In this document: positions 24,984 to 33,586 of the stretch, piece by piece
Numbering within the stretch: position 1 is the stretch's first letter
How the letters are laid out: each line of letters opens with the position of its first letter
NCBI GenBank assembly: GCA_945829225.1
Contig: CALZTY010000009.1
Location: 1 to 62,605 of the forward strand
DNA: 62,605 nt
From: an uncultured Bacteroidales bacterium
GTDB lineage: Bacteria; Bacteroidota; Bacteroidia; Bacteroidales; Muribaculaceae
Reading direction: 5' to 3'
Notes under the pieces: model-generated
The model's database searches: none
Told to the model about the DNA's origin: nothing
What the model saw: only the letters and a program-made list of their open reading frames with translations
Translations under genes and position numbers: made by a program

Positions 24984-26198
24984 ATGAGCGACAATAAATT
25001 ACGTATAGGACTTTTTGGCTTGGGTACCGTCGGGCAGGGCTTCCTGCGCGTCATCTCCATCGCGCGTAACGCCCATGCCGAGATAGCGCGCATCTGTGTG
25101 CGCAACATCACCAAGCGCCGCGATATCTATGTCGACCCGCAACTGCTCACCACCAATGCCGACGATATCCTCAACGACCCCTCCATCAACCTCATTGTCG
25201 AGGTCGTCGATGATGCCGAGGCTTCATATCGCATCGTCACCGGGGCGCTACGCCGCGGCATTCCGGTGGTGTCGGGCAACAAGGCAATGATTGCGCGTCA
25301 TTTGCCCGAACTCATTGAATTGCAGCACTCTACCGGCGCGGCTCTGCTCTACGATGCCTCGTCGTGTGGCTCCATCCCGGTAATTCGCAACCTCGAGGAA
25401 TACTACGACAACGACTTGTTGCTCGAGGTGAAGGGCATCCTCAACGGCTCGAGCAATTACATCCTCTCGCGCGTCTTCGACCACGGGCAGGACTATGCCT
25501 CGGCGCTCGCCTCAGCCCAGGCTCTTGGCTTCGCCGAGGCTGACCCCTCATTCGACATCCTCGGCTTCGACTCGCTGTTCAAGTTGGTGATTATCACCGT
25601 GCATGCCCTCGGCGTGTATGTGTCGCCCGACGAGGTTCTGTGCCATGGTATCGCCGCCATCAGCGACTTCGACATCGCCTATGCGCGCGAGAAAGGCTGG
25701 AAAATCAAGTTGGTGGCTCAGGTGGTCAAGGTGTCCGACGACCGCTTCACCCTCTTCGTGATGCCCGAATTTGTGTCGCCCTCCAAGTACATCTACAGCG
25801 TCGACGACGAATACAACGGCGTGGTGGTGCGCGGTGAGTGCTACGACCGTCAATTTATGTTCGGCAAGGGCGCCGGCTCGCTGCCCACGGCATCGTCGAT
25901 ACTGAGCGACGTGATGGCTCGCCGCCACGACTATCGCTACGAGTACAAGAAGATGTCCTACATCGGGCGTCCTACCTATACGCGTGATGTGGAATTGCAA
26001 GTATATCTGCGATTTAGCGACCCGGCAGTGGTCGATGCCATAGGCTTCAGCGCCATCGACGAGCGCTACACCTCGCGCGACAATTCCTATGTGATAGGGC
26101 GCGTGAGCATCGAGCGCCTGCGTGCCGCCGCCGACATCCTCGCCCGCCGCGACGTATTCCTTTGCAACATCCCCCGCTTCTTCCTCGACCGCGACTAA
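24984..26198 (+). CDS. hom: Homoserine dehydrogenase
   Basis: 404 residues. N-terminal Rossmann domain (IGLFGLGTVGQGFLRVI), cofactor/substrate region VVSGNKAMIARHLPEL, and the catalytic domain with LLYDASSCGSIPVIRNLEE, VKGILNGSSNYILSR and AEADPSFDILGFDSLFKL. It reduces aspartate semialdehyde to homoserine. It is a stand-alone enzyme, not fused to aspartokinase, and starts 4 bases after metX, so it shares the Met attenuator and is dedicated to methionine supply. The C-terminal extension after residue 330 is longer than in minimal forms. Confidence 0.95.
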   Translation: MSDNKLRIGLFGLGTVGQGFLRVISIARNAHAEIARICVRNITKRRDIYVDPQLLTTNADDILNDPSINLIVEVVDDAEASYRIVTGALRRGIPVVSGNKAMIARHLPELIELQHSTGAALLYDASSCGSIPVIRNLEEYYDNDLLLEVKGILNGSSNYILSRVFDHGQDYASALASAQALGFAEADPSFDILGFDSLFKLVIITVHALGVYVSPDEVLCHGIAAISDFDIAYAREKGWKIKLVAQVVKVSDDRFTLFVMPEFVSPSKYIYSVDDEYNGVVVRGECYDRQFMFGKGAGSLPTASSILSDVMARRHDYRYEYKKMSYIGRPTYTRDVELQVYLRFSDPAVVDAIGFSAIDERYTSRDNSYVIGRVSIERLRAAADILARRDVFLCNIPRFFLDRD

Positions 26199-26219
26199 CC
26201 CCGACTATAACATTTATTA

Positions 26220-26252
26220 AGCACGTCAACTCACCGGATTGACGTGCTTTTT
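26220..26252 (+). terminator. Intrinsic terminator of metX-hom
   Basis: Ten-pair stem agcacgtcaa / ttgacgtgct with loop ctcaccgga, then T-rich sequence. Confidence 0.9.
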
Positions 26253-26339
26253 GTCGGTAAAATGGGGCGGAGAGGATTAAAAATCGGGGGTGAGAGCACT
26301 TTTTTGGGCGGTTATGCCCTTTGTTTGCAAAAAAATGGC

Positions 26340-26347
26340 TATATTTG
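26340..26347 (+). promoter_or_regulatory. Promoter -7 element of secDF
   Basis: TATATTTG, 52 bases before the ATG at 26400. TTTG upstream is at 16 rather than about 20 bases, so only the -7 element is firm. Confidence 0.6.
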
Positions 26348-26399
26348 CAAGCTGAAAAATTATGAATATTAATTAACAACTTAAACTATACAATTATTC

Positions 26400-29306
26400 A
26401 TGCAAAGCAAAGGAAATTTGGGCAGCATCGTTGCCGGAGTAATCGCTGTTTTCTTGGTGATTGTGTGCGTATTCTACCTGTCGTTCTCGTTCGTGTCCAA
26501 CAAGCACGAGAATGCCGCCAAGGAGTATGCGCTCTCACTGTCGGGCGATAACGACGATGAAGCCTACAATCAAGCCTACAAGCACTACATGGACTCGCTG
26601 AGCGAGAAACCTGTGTATCTGGGCTACACTCTCAATGATGTACGTAAATGGAGCGTCGGGCTCGGTCTCGACCTCAAGGGTGGTATGAACGTTATCCTCC
26701 AGGTGGATATCCCCTCGATGTTGCGTTCGATGAAGACCGGCGCCACCGACTCGATCTTTGAGTCGTCTATCGCCACCGCCCAGGCTCAAATTGATAATCA
26801 CCAAACTGATGACTTCGTCGGCGCATTCGTGCAGGCATATCGTGCCAAAGCCACCGAGAGTGGCATCGCCGCCGATTTCAGCGTTATTTTCCAGGGCCTT
26901 GTTCAGCCCGGTAGCGACGACGCTGCCGTTCGCAACAAACTCAAGGCTGAGGTTAAGGACCGTGTGAACAACTCGGCTACCAACGTGTTGCGCAACCGTA
27001 TCGACCAATTCGGCGTCGTTTCGCCCAACATCCAGGTGCTCCAAGGCAAGGATGGTCAAATCCTCCTCGAGCTCCCCGGTGTTAAGGATCACGAGCGCGT
27101 GCGCGACCTGCTCCAGCGCTCCGCCAACCTCGAGTTCTACGAGACATACACCTCGGCTGAGGTTGCCGGCAAGCTCCAGGGCTTCGTTAACGCATTGAGC
27201 AACGACTCGACAGTCAATGTGGCTCCCCTCGCTGCACTGCTGTCGCAGGGTGCCGGATACGGGGCTACCCTCGGCTACGCTCCCGATGCTATGGCAATGT
27301 CGCAGATCGACGCCTTGCTGGCTTCGCCCGCCGGTGTCGCTGCCGCCAAAGAATATATCCCAGCCGACCTGCGCCTGCGCTGGGCTGTTAAGCCTACCAT
27401 CCGCACCGACAATGCCGGCAAGGAAATCAACTACGGCTATGCCCTCTATGCCCTCAAGGCTACCACCAGCGCCGGTCCTGCCCTCGACGGCAAGGCTGTC
27501 AGCGATGCTTCGAGCAACTACGACAACTTCCGCGGCAATGAGGTGTCGATGCGCATGAACCCCGATGGCGCTCGCCTTTGGGCTACCATCACTCGCAACA
27601 ACGTGGGCAAGCAAGTGGCTATCGTCCTCGACGACAAGGTTTACTCTGCTCCTAACGTCAACCAGGCTATCGAGGGTGGTCAGTCCTCGATTACCGGCGA
27701 CTTCGACATCGATGAGGCTAAGGACCTTGCCAACGTGCTCAAGTCGGGTAAGATGGATGCCAAGGTTACCATCATCAGCGATATGGTTATCGGTCCGTCA
27801 CTCGGTGCTCAAGCCATCCAGGCAGGCTTCGTCTCCTTCGTTGTGGCTCTGGTATTGCTCATGATTTTCATGTGCGTCTTCTACGGCTTCGTTCCCGGTC
27901 TCGTTGCCAACATTTGCTTGATTTGCAACCTGTTCTTCACCATGGGTATTCTTGCCTCCTTCCAGGCTGTGCTCACCCTCTCGGGTATCGCCGGTATCGT
28001 GCTCTCGCTCGGTATGGCTGTCGATGCCAACGTGCTTATCTTCGAGCGCACCAAGGAAGAACTTCGCGCCGGCAAGAATGTGCGCACCGCCTTGGCTGAC
28101 GGTTACAGCAACGCATTCTCGGCTATCTTTGACTCCAACCTCACTTCTATCATTACAGGTATCATCCTGATGCTCTTCGGTACCGGTCCTATCAAGGGCT
28201 TCGCCACCACACTTATCATCGGTCTCGTTTGCTCGTTCTTCACCGCAGTATATCTGAGCCGTCTCTTCTTCTTGTGGTTTGCCAAGAGCAAGAGCTTCCA
28301 GCAGCAGTCGTTCTCGACCTCACTGTCGCGCAAGATGTTTGTTAACAGCAACTTCGACTTCCTCGCCAAGCGCAAAGTCTCCTTCGTTGTTGTAGCACTC
28401 TTCGTAGTTGCTGCCGTAGCATCGTTGTTCGGTCGCGGCCTCAACCAGGGTATTGACTTCTCGGGTGGTCGCAACTATGTTGTTCGCTTCGAGCAACCCG
28501 TCAACACCGCCGAGTTGCAGGATAAAGTTCAAGAAGTGTTCCCCGGCTCGTCTGTATCGGTTATCACCATCGAGAGCAGCAACCAAGTGCGCGTGTCGAC
28601 CAACTACAAGATCAACGACGAGCAAGCTGATACCGAGAAGGAAATCACCGGCAAGCTCTTCGAGGCTCTCAAACCCTTCCTCCGCGAGGGTATGACCGCC
28701 GCCGAGTTCTCCACAACCGACGCTTCGCAGGGTATCGTTTCATCGCAGAAGGTTGGTCCTTCGGTGGCTGACGATATGCGCACCGATGCTTACATCGCCG
28801 TGACAATCGCCCTCATCGCTATGTTCTTGTACATCCTCTTGCGTTTCCGCAACGTGGCTTTCTCCGTGGGCGCTCTCGCCGCTGTGGCTTTCACCGCCTT
28901 CTCGATTATCGGCATCTACTCCTTCTTCTGGGGTGTACTGCCCTTCGCTATGGAAATCGACCAGACGTTTATCGCCGCCATCCTTACCGTTATCGGTTAC
29001 CAGATTAACGATACCGTGGTGGTATTCGACCGCGTGCGTGAGAACGTCGGTCTCTATCCCAAGCAGGCATTCTTCGTCACCATTAACAAGAGTATCAACT
29101 CGACCTTGGGCCGTACCATCATGACCTCATGTTCGACATTGCTCGTGCTCTTGGTAATCTTCATCCTTGGTGGCGACTCCATCCGCTCGTTCATCTTCGC
29201 AATGTTGCTCGGCGTCATCATCGGCACATTGGCAACCATCTTCGTGGCTGCTCCTGTTGCCTACCTCACCGACGCTCGCCGCAACAAAGCCGTCAAGCAA
29301 GCATAA
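26400..29306 (+). CDS. secDF: Protein translocase subunit SecDF (fusion)
   Basis: 968 residues joining SecD and SecF, as is usual in Bacteroidetes. The SecD half has a first membrane helix, the motif VGLGLDLKGGMNVILQVD (about residue 85), a large periplasmic P1 domain, GPSLGAQAIQAG and five more helices with GMAVDANVLIFERTKEEL. The SecF half starts near residue 650 with FDFLAKRKVSF, then GLNQGIDFSGGRNY, and ends with its own six-helix set including VIGYQINDTVVVFDRVREN. It uses proton motive force to help SecYEG release exported proteins. Monocistronic. Confidence 0.97.
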   Translation: MQSKGNLGSIVAGVIAVFLVIVCVFYLSFSFVSNKHENAAKEYALSLSGDNDDEAYNQAYKHYMDSLSEKPVYLGYTLNDVRKWSVGLGLDLKGGMNVILQVDIPSMLRSMKTGATDSIFESSIATAQAQIDNHQTDDFVGAFVQAYRAKATESGIAADFSVIFQGLVQPGSDDAAVRNKLKAEVKDRVNNSATNVLRNRIDQFGVVSPNIQVLQGKDGQILLELPGVKDHERVRDLLQRSANLEFYETYTSAEVAGKLQGFVNALSNDSTVNVAPLAALLSQGAGYGATLGYAPDAMAMSQIDALLASPAGVAAAKEYIPADLRLRWAVKPTIRTDNAGKEINYGYALYALKATTSAGPALDGKAVSDASSNYDNFRGNEVSMRMNPDGARLWATITRNNVGKQVAIVLDDKVYSAPNVNQAIEGGQSSITGDFDIDEAKDLANVLKSGKMDAKVTIISDMVIGPSLGAQAIQAGFVSFVVALVLLMIFMCVFYGFVPGLVANICLICNLFFTMGILASFQAVLTLSGIAGIVLSLGMAVDANVLIFERTKEELRAGKNVRTALADGYSNAFSAIFDSNLTSIITGIILMLFGTGPIKGFATTLIIGLVCSFFTAVYLSRLFFLWFAKSKSFQQQSFSTSLSRKMFVNSNFDFLAKRKVSFVVVALFVVAAVASLFGRGLNQGIDFSGGRNYVVRFEQPVNTAELQDKVQEVFPGSSVSVITIESSNQVRVSTNYKINDEQADTEKEITGKLFEALKPFLREGMTAAEFSTTDASQGIVSSQKVGPSVADDMRTDAYIAVTIALIAMFLYILLRFRNVAFSVGALAAVAFTAFSIIGIYSFFWGVLPFAMEIDQTFIAAILTVIGYQINDTVVVFDRVRENVGLYPKQAFFVTINKSINSTLGRTIMTSCSTLLVLLVIFILGGDSIRSFIFAMLLGVIIGTLATIFVAAPVAYLTDARRNKAVKQA

Positions 29307-29327
29307 TCCAACCCTCCCATAAACCCG

Positions 29328-29360
29328 GCGAGGCGACCCATCCGGGTCGCCTCGCTTCTT
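29328..29360 (+). terminator. Terminator of secDF
   Basis: Perfect 12-pair stem gcgaggcgaccc / gggtcgcctcgc, loop atcc, followed by ttctta. Strong stem, poor T-run. Confidence 0.75.
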
Positions 29361-29415
29361 ATGTCGTTATTCCGCTCGAGGTGTACGACCGTTACCAATG
29401 GATATTTTTGAGGTA

Positions 29416-29447
29416 TTTGTTTTTCTCGCAAAAATGCAGTAACTTTG
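29416..29447 (+). promoter_or_regulatory. Promoter of ATPase gene 2
   Basis: TTTG (29416-29419), 20 bases, TAACTTTG (29440-29447). The transcript would carry the 34-bp repeats in its leader. Confidence 0.82.
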
Positions 29448-29450
29448 CCA

Positions 29451-29533
29451 AAAATCCCCGAAATGTAGTGCGAAGCACCTCCGGAAAATCCCCGAAATGT
29501 AGTGCGAAGCGCCTTTGAAAATCCTTGAAAAGT
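29451..29533 (+). repeat. 34-bp direct repeats in the leader of ATPase gene 2
   Basis: Copies at 29451-29480 and 29485-29514 share 29 of 30 bases (aaaatccccgaaatgtagtg plus cgaagc(a/g)cct) with a 34-bp period. A third, degenerate copy starts near 29518 (aaaatccttgaaaagtg). They lie between the promoter and the ATG at 29546. Confidence 0.9.
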
Positions 29534-29545
29534 GTATATTTCACA

Positions 29546-30898
29546 ATGAAACGCAAGATTTACAGCCAGTTACAACAATGGAAGAACCAATGGCACGGCA
29601 AGGCGGCTCTAATGATAGATGGCGCTCGGCGTGTCGGTAAGAGTTGGATTGCCGAGGAATTTGCTCGCAACGAGTATAAGTCTTTCATTATGATTGACTT
29701 CAATAACCCTCAAGAGGGTGTCGTTGAATTGTTTGAGTTATACCTTTCCGACTTGGATACATTTTTCAATCGATTGTCGATTTACACCAACACTCCACTG
29801 TATGAGCGCGAATCCGTTATCGTTTTTGATGAGGTGCAGATGTATCCTAAAGCTCGCGCTGCTATAAAATATTTGGTGAAGGATGGTCGCTATGATTATA
29901 TCGAGACAGGTTCATTGGTGAGCATCAATCATAATGTGAGGGATATAGTCATTCCCAGTGAGGAAATTCGTCTTGATATGCATCCTATGGATTTGGAAGA
30001 GTTCGCATGGGCACTCGGCGAGGAAAAGTTATGGGATTTTGTCGTAACTCAATTCAAGTCGAGACAACCGATGGGTCAGGCACTGCACCGCAAGGCGATG
30101 GAGTTGTTGCGTACTTATATGATTGTCGGCGGTATGCCGCAGGCAGTTGATGCTTGGGTACGGAGTCATGACTTCGGCATGGTTGATGGTGTCAAGCGTA
30201 ATATTCTCTCACTATATCGCAACGATATATCGAAGTATGCTTATCGGCAAGCCTCAAATGTTACTCGAGTCTTTGATAATATTCCGGGCGCTTTGCAGCA
30301 GCACGAAAAGCGTTTCCGTCCGACTCAGGTGAAAAAAGGTGCAAGGATGAATAGTTTCACCGAGGCATTCTTCTGGCTCGACGAGAGCCGAGTTGCCAAT
30401 TTCTGCTATGCTGCAACTGAGCCAAATATTGCTCTGGCTCTTAGTCGCAATGACTCAAAGGTTAAAATCTATATGGCAGATACCGGGCTATTACTATCGA
30501 TGGCTTTTGATGTAGATATGTTGACTGCCAGTGGTATTTACCAAAAAATTCTGCGCGATAAATTGGAATTTAACAAGGGTATGCTTACTGAGAACCTTGT
30601 TGCACAGATGCTAAAGGCATCAAATCATCCTCTTTACTTCTTCTCAACTTATTCGAGAGATGATTCAACAGATTGTATGGAAATAGATTTTCTTATACGC
30701 AAGCCAAGCGTTACTTCTCGTCACAATATATGTCCCATTGAAGTGAAGTCTTCGGCAAATTATAAGTTGTCTTCACTCAATAAATTTTCCACTAAATATG
30801 GAGAGTATGTCGGAGATAAGTATGTGATACACTCAGCCGATTTGAGAGTCGAGGGAGACCTTATTTATTTGCCATTATATATGGCTCCTCTATTATAG
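29546..30898 (+). CDS. AAA-type ATPase with DUF4143 domain (copy 2)
   Basis: 450 residues from the ATG at 29546; an in-frame TTG at 29525 is unlikely to be used. Walker A is GARRVGKS (residues 26-33) and Walker B VIVFDEVQMYPKARA. The arginine-rich middle has RKAMELLRTYMIVGGMPQAV, typical of the family. The C-terminal DUF4143 part carries a nuclease-like CMEIDFLIRK and CPIEVKSSANY. It is larger than copy 1 at 18340 and only distantly similar, so not a recent duplication. AT-richer than neighbours, which points to an accessory origin. Function of the family is unknown. Confidence 0.9.
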   Translation: MKRKIYSQLQQWKNQWHGKAALMIDGARRVGKSWIAEEFARNEYKSFIMIDFNNPQEGVVELFELYLSDLDTFFNRLSIYTNTPLYERESVIVFDEVQMYPKARAAIKYLVKDGRYDYIETGSLVSINHNVRDIVIPSEEIRLDMHPMDLEEFAWALGEEKLWDFVVTQFKSRQPMGQALHRKAMELLRTYMIVGGMPQAVDAWVRSHDFGMVDGVKRNILSLYRNDISKYAYRQASNVTRVFDNIPGALQQHEKRFRPTQVKKGARMNSFTEAFFWLDESRVANFCYAATEPNIALALSRNDSKVKIYMADTGLLLSMAFDVDMLTASGIYQKILRDKLEFNKGMLTENLVAQMLKASNHPLYFFSTYSRDDSTDCMEIDFLIRKPSVTSRHNICPIEVKSSANYKLSSLNKFSTKYGEYVGDKYVIHSADLRVEGDLIYLPLYMAPLL

Positions 30899-30915
30899 CA
30901 GTTTGCATCGAGTTT

Positions 30916-31029
30916 TACGACTAAAAAATGGCATTTTTACCGTTTTTTAGTCGTAGAATTTAAATCATGGCTGATTATCAGTGGGTTATATGTGACTAAA
31001 AAATGGCATTTTTACCGGTTTTTAGTCGC
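30916..31029. repeat. Two near-identical 40-bp palindromes 75 bp apart
   Basis: Copy 1 (30916-30955) has 13-base arms tacgactaaaaaa / ttttttagtcgta around tggcatttttaccg. Copy 2 (30992-31029) has the same core and shorter arms. Copies are direct repeats of each other and each folds into a hairpin. They lie between ATPase gene 2 and the promoter at 31036. Confidence 0.9.
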
Positions 31030-31035
31030 AAACAT

Positions 31036-31066
31036 TTTGTTGGTTTAGAGAAAAGTGCTAACTTTG
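31036..31066 (+). promoter_or_regulatory. Promoter of the lipoprotein gene
   Basis: TTTG (31036-31039), 19 bases, TAACTTTG (31059-31066). The leader is about 78 bases. Confidence 0.8.
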
Positions 31067-31148
31067 CGACAACTCTAAACAGTTTTGGATTTCAAAAGCA
31101 AGAAACACTATCAAACCACTCCTTAACCTCCCAAAATCGCTCTGACAG

Positions 31149-31982
31149 ATGAAAAAATTACCGTTCTTTCTAACAATCGTTATGGTTTCCTTGATTAGTT
31201 GTTCACAATCAGAACAGACGGATTCAATTATTCCCCAAAAGGACACATTAATAGTCTCACATAATCCTTATCCTGATGGTTTTGAGATATTTGACGAAGG
31301 AGATAGAATTTGCTTCATCAAATACCGCAATAAGATTAATGGATATGATGTTAGGATTGCAGTACGTCCGTATGCATACTATGATTCTAAATTGGTAGGA
31401 AACGCTGAAATCGCTTTTTTTAGAAATGACACCTGTTTTATGTCTTTTCCCAATCCGTTTTTCCGAATAGATAGCCTTAATATAGATACTATTTGTAATT
31501 ACGATGTTGTGGAATTAGTTTATGAGCAACCTCACATTAATAAGTCAAAACCTATAGAGTTTAAAGAGTTCGTTTCGTTGCCTTTTTTCTTTCTTGATGT
31601 TAATTTTGATGAGAAAGATGAATTGATTATGAAATATGCGAGCCAAGGGCAACGATACATTAATGCCTATGTTGCTTATGGATTGCAATATCGGAATGGT
31701 AAAATCGGTTACGATTACCTTTATGATTCCACAAGAGGAATCGCTCCATTTTCCAATTTAGATGACTGGTCTGTAATAAACTATACAAAGAAGGAAATAT
31801 CTACATTTTGCAATGGCGGCTATTCTGATAACGAGAAACGAATATACAAGCTTATCAATGGGAAGATTAGTTTGCATAGGATTGAGGATTATGACTGTTT
31901 AGGAGAGGTTCTCGCGAGACGCCAAATTTTTCGTGTAGACACAACCTATCATAACGGAAGAGAATATCTTTTTAAGAAGTAA
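31149..31982 (+). CDS. Hypothetical lipoprotein
   Basis: 277 residues with a lipoprotein signal (MKKLPFFLTIVMVSLISCSQ; the lipidated Cys is residue 18). The body is mainly predicted beta strands with many Tyr and Asp. Segments such as LPFFFLDVNFDEKDELIMKY resemble the VNFDGYDDL-type stretch of beta-propeller-like or XAC2610-type bacterial proteins, but the match is too weak to name. Its base composition is clearly AT-rich compared with recO and lpxA. It stands alone behind the paired palindromes and has its own promoter. Function unknown. Confidence 0.8.
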   Translation: MKKLPFFLTIVMVSLISCSQSEQTDSIIPQKDTLIVSHNPYPDGFEIFDEGDRICFIKYRNKINGYDVRIAVRPYAYYDSKLVGNAEIAFFRNDTCFMSFPNPFFRIDSLNIDTICNYDVVELVYEQPHINKSKPIEFKEFVSLPFFFLDVNFDEKDELIMKYASQGQRYINAYVAYGLQYRNGKIGYDYLYDSTRGIAPFSNLDDWSVINYTKKEISTFCNGGYSDNEKRIYKLINGKISLHRIEDYDCLGEVLARRQIFRVDTTYHNGREYLFKK

Positions 31983-32028
31983 AATGAGACACTTCCATTA
32001 AGGGGAATGCGCTGGAGATGTAGGGCGC

Positions 32029-32757
32029 TCAGAATAGGCTGGAGATGATGGGGAGCGAGTGAAGGGCTCCGGTGGGTGTGTGGTGCAGGTTGTAGTATTG
32101 GATGAGGGTGTCGAGGGCTTGACGGCGCAGTGTCCGAGGCAGTGGCAGTCGACGGCAGTTGGTGTAGTTGAGCCGGTCGAGAATGTTGATGAAGGCTGTC
32201 GCATCGGGCGCCAGATGCTGTGGGTGTGTCGGGCGCGAGTGGCGGAAGATGCCGTCGCGCAAGTCGAGATAATCGCCGAGCTGCCACGAGTGGGTGTCGG
32301 GTTGGATGCCCAGGAAGTGGCTCAGTCGCCACATAAATAATATAGGGAAATTAGCCACCCCGATGGGGGTGTCGATGTCGTTGAGCGCCGCGATAGCCTC
32401 GATGAGGAATGTCGACAGGGCTGTGTCGGGCATATCCTCGCGCAGCACGGCGGTGAGTAGTTCGCTGATGAATGTAGCAACGACAATCTTGGCGGGGTCG
32501 GTGGCAGTCGATGAGGCGACTACCACGGGGCGCATATCGCGTATGGAGTGGATAGAGCGTCCCGGGCGGATATCGACCTCGCCGGCAAAGACGCTCAGGG
32601 GCATGGTGAGCGCCCGCATACGCGACGCCCCTCGACCGGCACCCGCAGGTATCCGGAGCGAGAGGCGTCCGTGACAATCACTCCAAGCGGTGACGATGGA
32701 GTGGCTGTCGTCGTATTTGGTAGTGCGCAGGGCTATGCAGGTCAGTGACTCATACAT
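32029..32757 (-). CDS. recO: DNA repair protein RecO
   Basis: 242 residues. N-terminal OB-fold start MYESLTCIALRTTKYDDSHS with VTAWSDCHGRLSLRIPAGAG, then the helical domain including ATFISELLTAVLREDMPDTA and FPILFMWRLSHFLGIQP. RecO helps load RecA on SSB-coated single-stranded DNA with RecR. The zinc-finger cysteines of some RecO proteins are absent, as in other Bacteroidetes. It follows lpxA by 12 bases and is the last gene of the leftward run that begins with the efflux genes at 39537. Confidence 0.92.
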   Translation of the reverse strand: MYESLTCIALRTTKYDDSHSIVTAWSDCHGRLSLRIPAGAGRGASRMRALTMPLSVFAGEVDIRPGRSIHSIRDMRPVVVASSTATDPAKIVVATFISELLTAVLREDMPDTALSTFLIEAIAALNDIDTPIGVANFPILFMWRLSHFLGIQPDTHSWQLGDYLDLRDGIFRHSRPTHPQHLAPDATAFINILDRLNYTNCRRLPLPRTLRRQALDTLIQYYNLHHTPTGALHSLPIISSLF

Positions 32758-32769
32758 GTGCCCACAGGG

Positions 32770-33558
32770 TCAATCGACAGCGGTGGAGATACCCACGATG
32801 CGACTGTCGTTGTCGCGGATGAACGTGAGGATTTCGTCGCGTTGTTTGCAAGGCTCGATGTCAGCCTCGATGCGGCGCATGGCGTTGAACAGCGAGGTGC
32901 CCGATTGATAGATATGGCGGTAAGCCTTGGCGATGTCGTCGATGACTTCTTCGCTGAAGTGGGCATGCTTGCCCAGGATTACATGGTTGACGCCATAGTA
33001 TGTTGCGGGGTTGTGGGCGATGATGGTGTATGGGGGTACATTGGAGGAGATGCGGCAGCCGCCCTTAACGAGAGCCAATTTACCCACATTGACACCCTCG
33101 TGGAGGATGACATTCGACGAGAGGATGGTGCCCATATCGACGGTGACGCCACCGGCACAGGTGACGCCGTTGCCCAGGACGCATCGGTTGTTGATGTGAG
33201 AGTCGTGACCGATGTGAGACTTCGCCATGACGAATACATTGTCGTCGATGCGAGTTGCGCCGTCGTCGTAGATGCTGCGGTTGATGATTACCTGCTCGCG
33301 GATGACGGTGTTGTCACCGATGACGCAGTAGGTCTGCTGACCCTTCCAGCGGAAGTCCTGGGGGTCGGCGCCCACGATGGCTCCTTGGTACACCTTGCAG
33401 TCGTTGCCCATGCGTGTGCCATGGATGATGCTGGCATAGGGGAAAATCTCGCAACGGTCGCCGATAACGACGTCCTTGTCGATGCAAGCAAAGGGGTGAA
33501 CGATGACGTCCTTGCCCAATTGGGCTGAAGGATCGACGTATGCTAATGGACTAATCAT
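32770..33558 (-). CDS. lpxA: Acyl-ACP-UDP-N-acetylglucosamine O-acyltransferase
   Basis: 262 residues, mostly left-handed beta-helix hexapeptide repeats, then the C-terminal helical domain (GTSLFNAMRRIEADIEPCKQ). The catalytic His of LpxA is H118 in SHIGHDSHINN; other family marks are ADPQDFRWKGQQT and VIREQVIINRS. It acylates UDP-GlcNAc at O3, first step of lipid A synthesis. Bacteroidetes often keep an lpxA next to lpxC-fabZ; here the neighbours are efflux genes and recO, so this may be a second LpxA-family copy. Starts 28 bases after the outer-membrane factor gene. Confidence 0.88.
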   Translation of the reverse strand: MISPLAYVDPSAQLGKDVIVHPFACIDKDVVIGDRCEIFPYASIIHGTRMGNDCKVYQGAIVGADPQDFRWKGQQTYCVIGDNTVIREQVIINRSIYDDGATRIDDNVFVMAKSHIGHDSHINNRCVLGNGVTCAGGVTVDMGTILSSNVILHEGVNVGKLALVKGGCRISSNVPPYTIIAHNPATYYGVNHVILGKHAHFSEEVIDDIAKAYRHIYQSGTSLFNAMRRIEADIEPCKQRDEILTFIRDNDSRIVGISTAVD

Positions 33559-33586
33559 AATATGATAGATTTAAGTCGTTGAGGTA

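Noticed and set aside
29451-29514. CRISPR-like repeat pair
   Set aside because: Only two to three copies with a 4-base separation and no cas genes.
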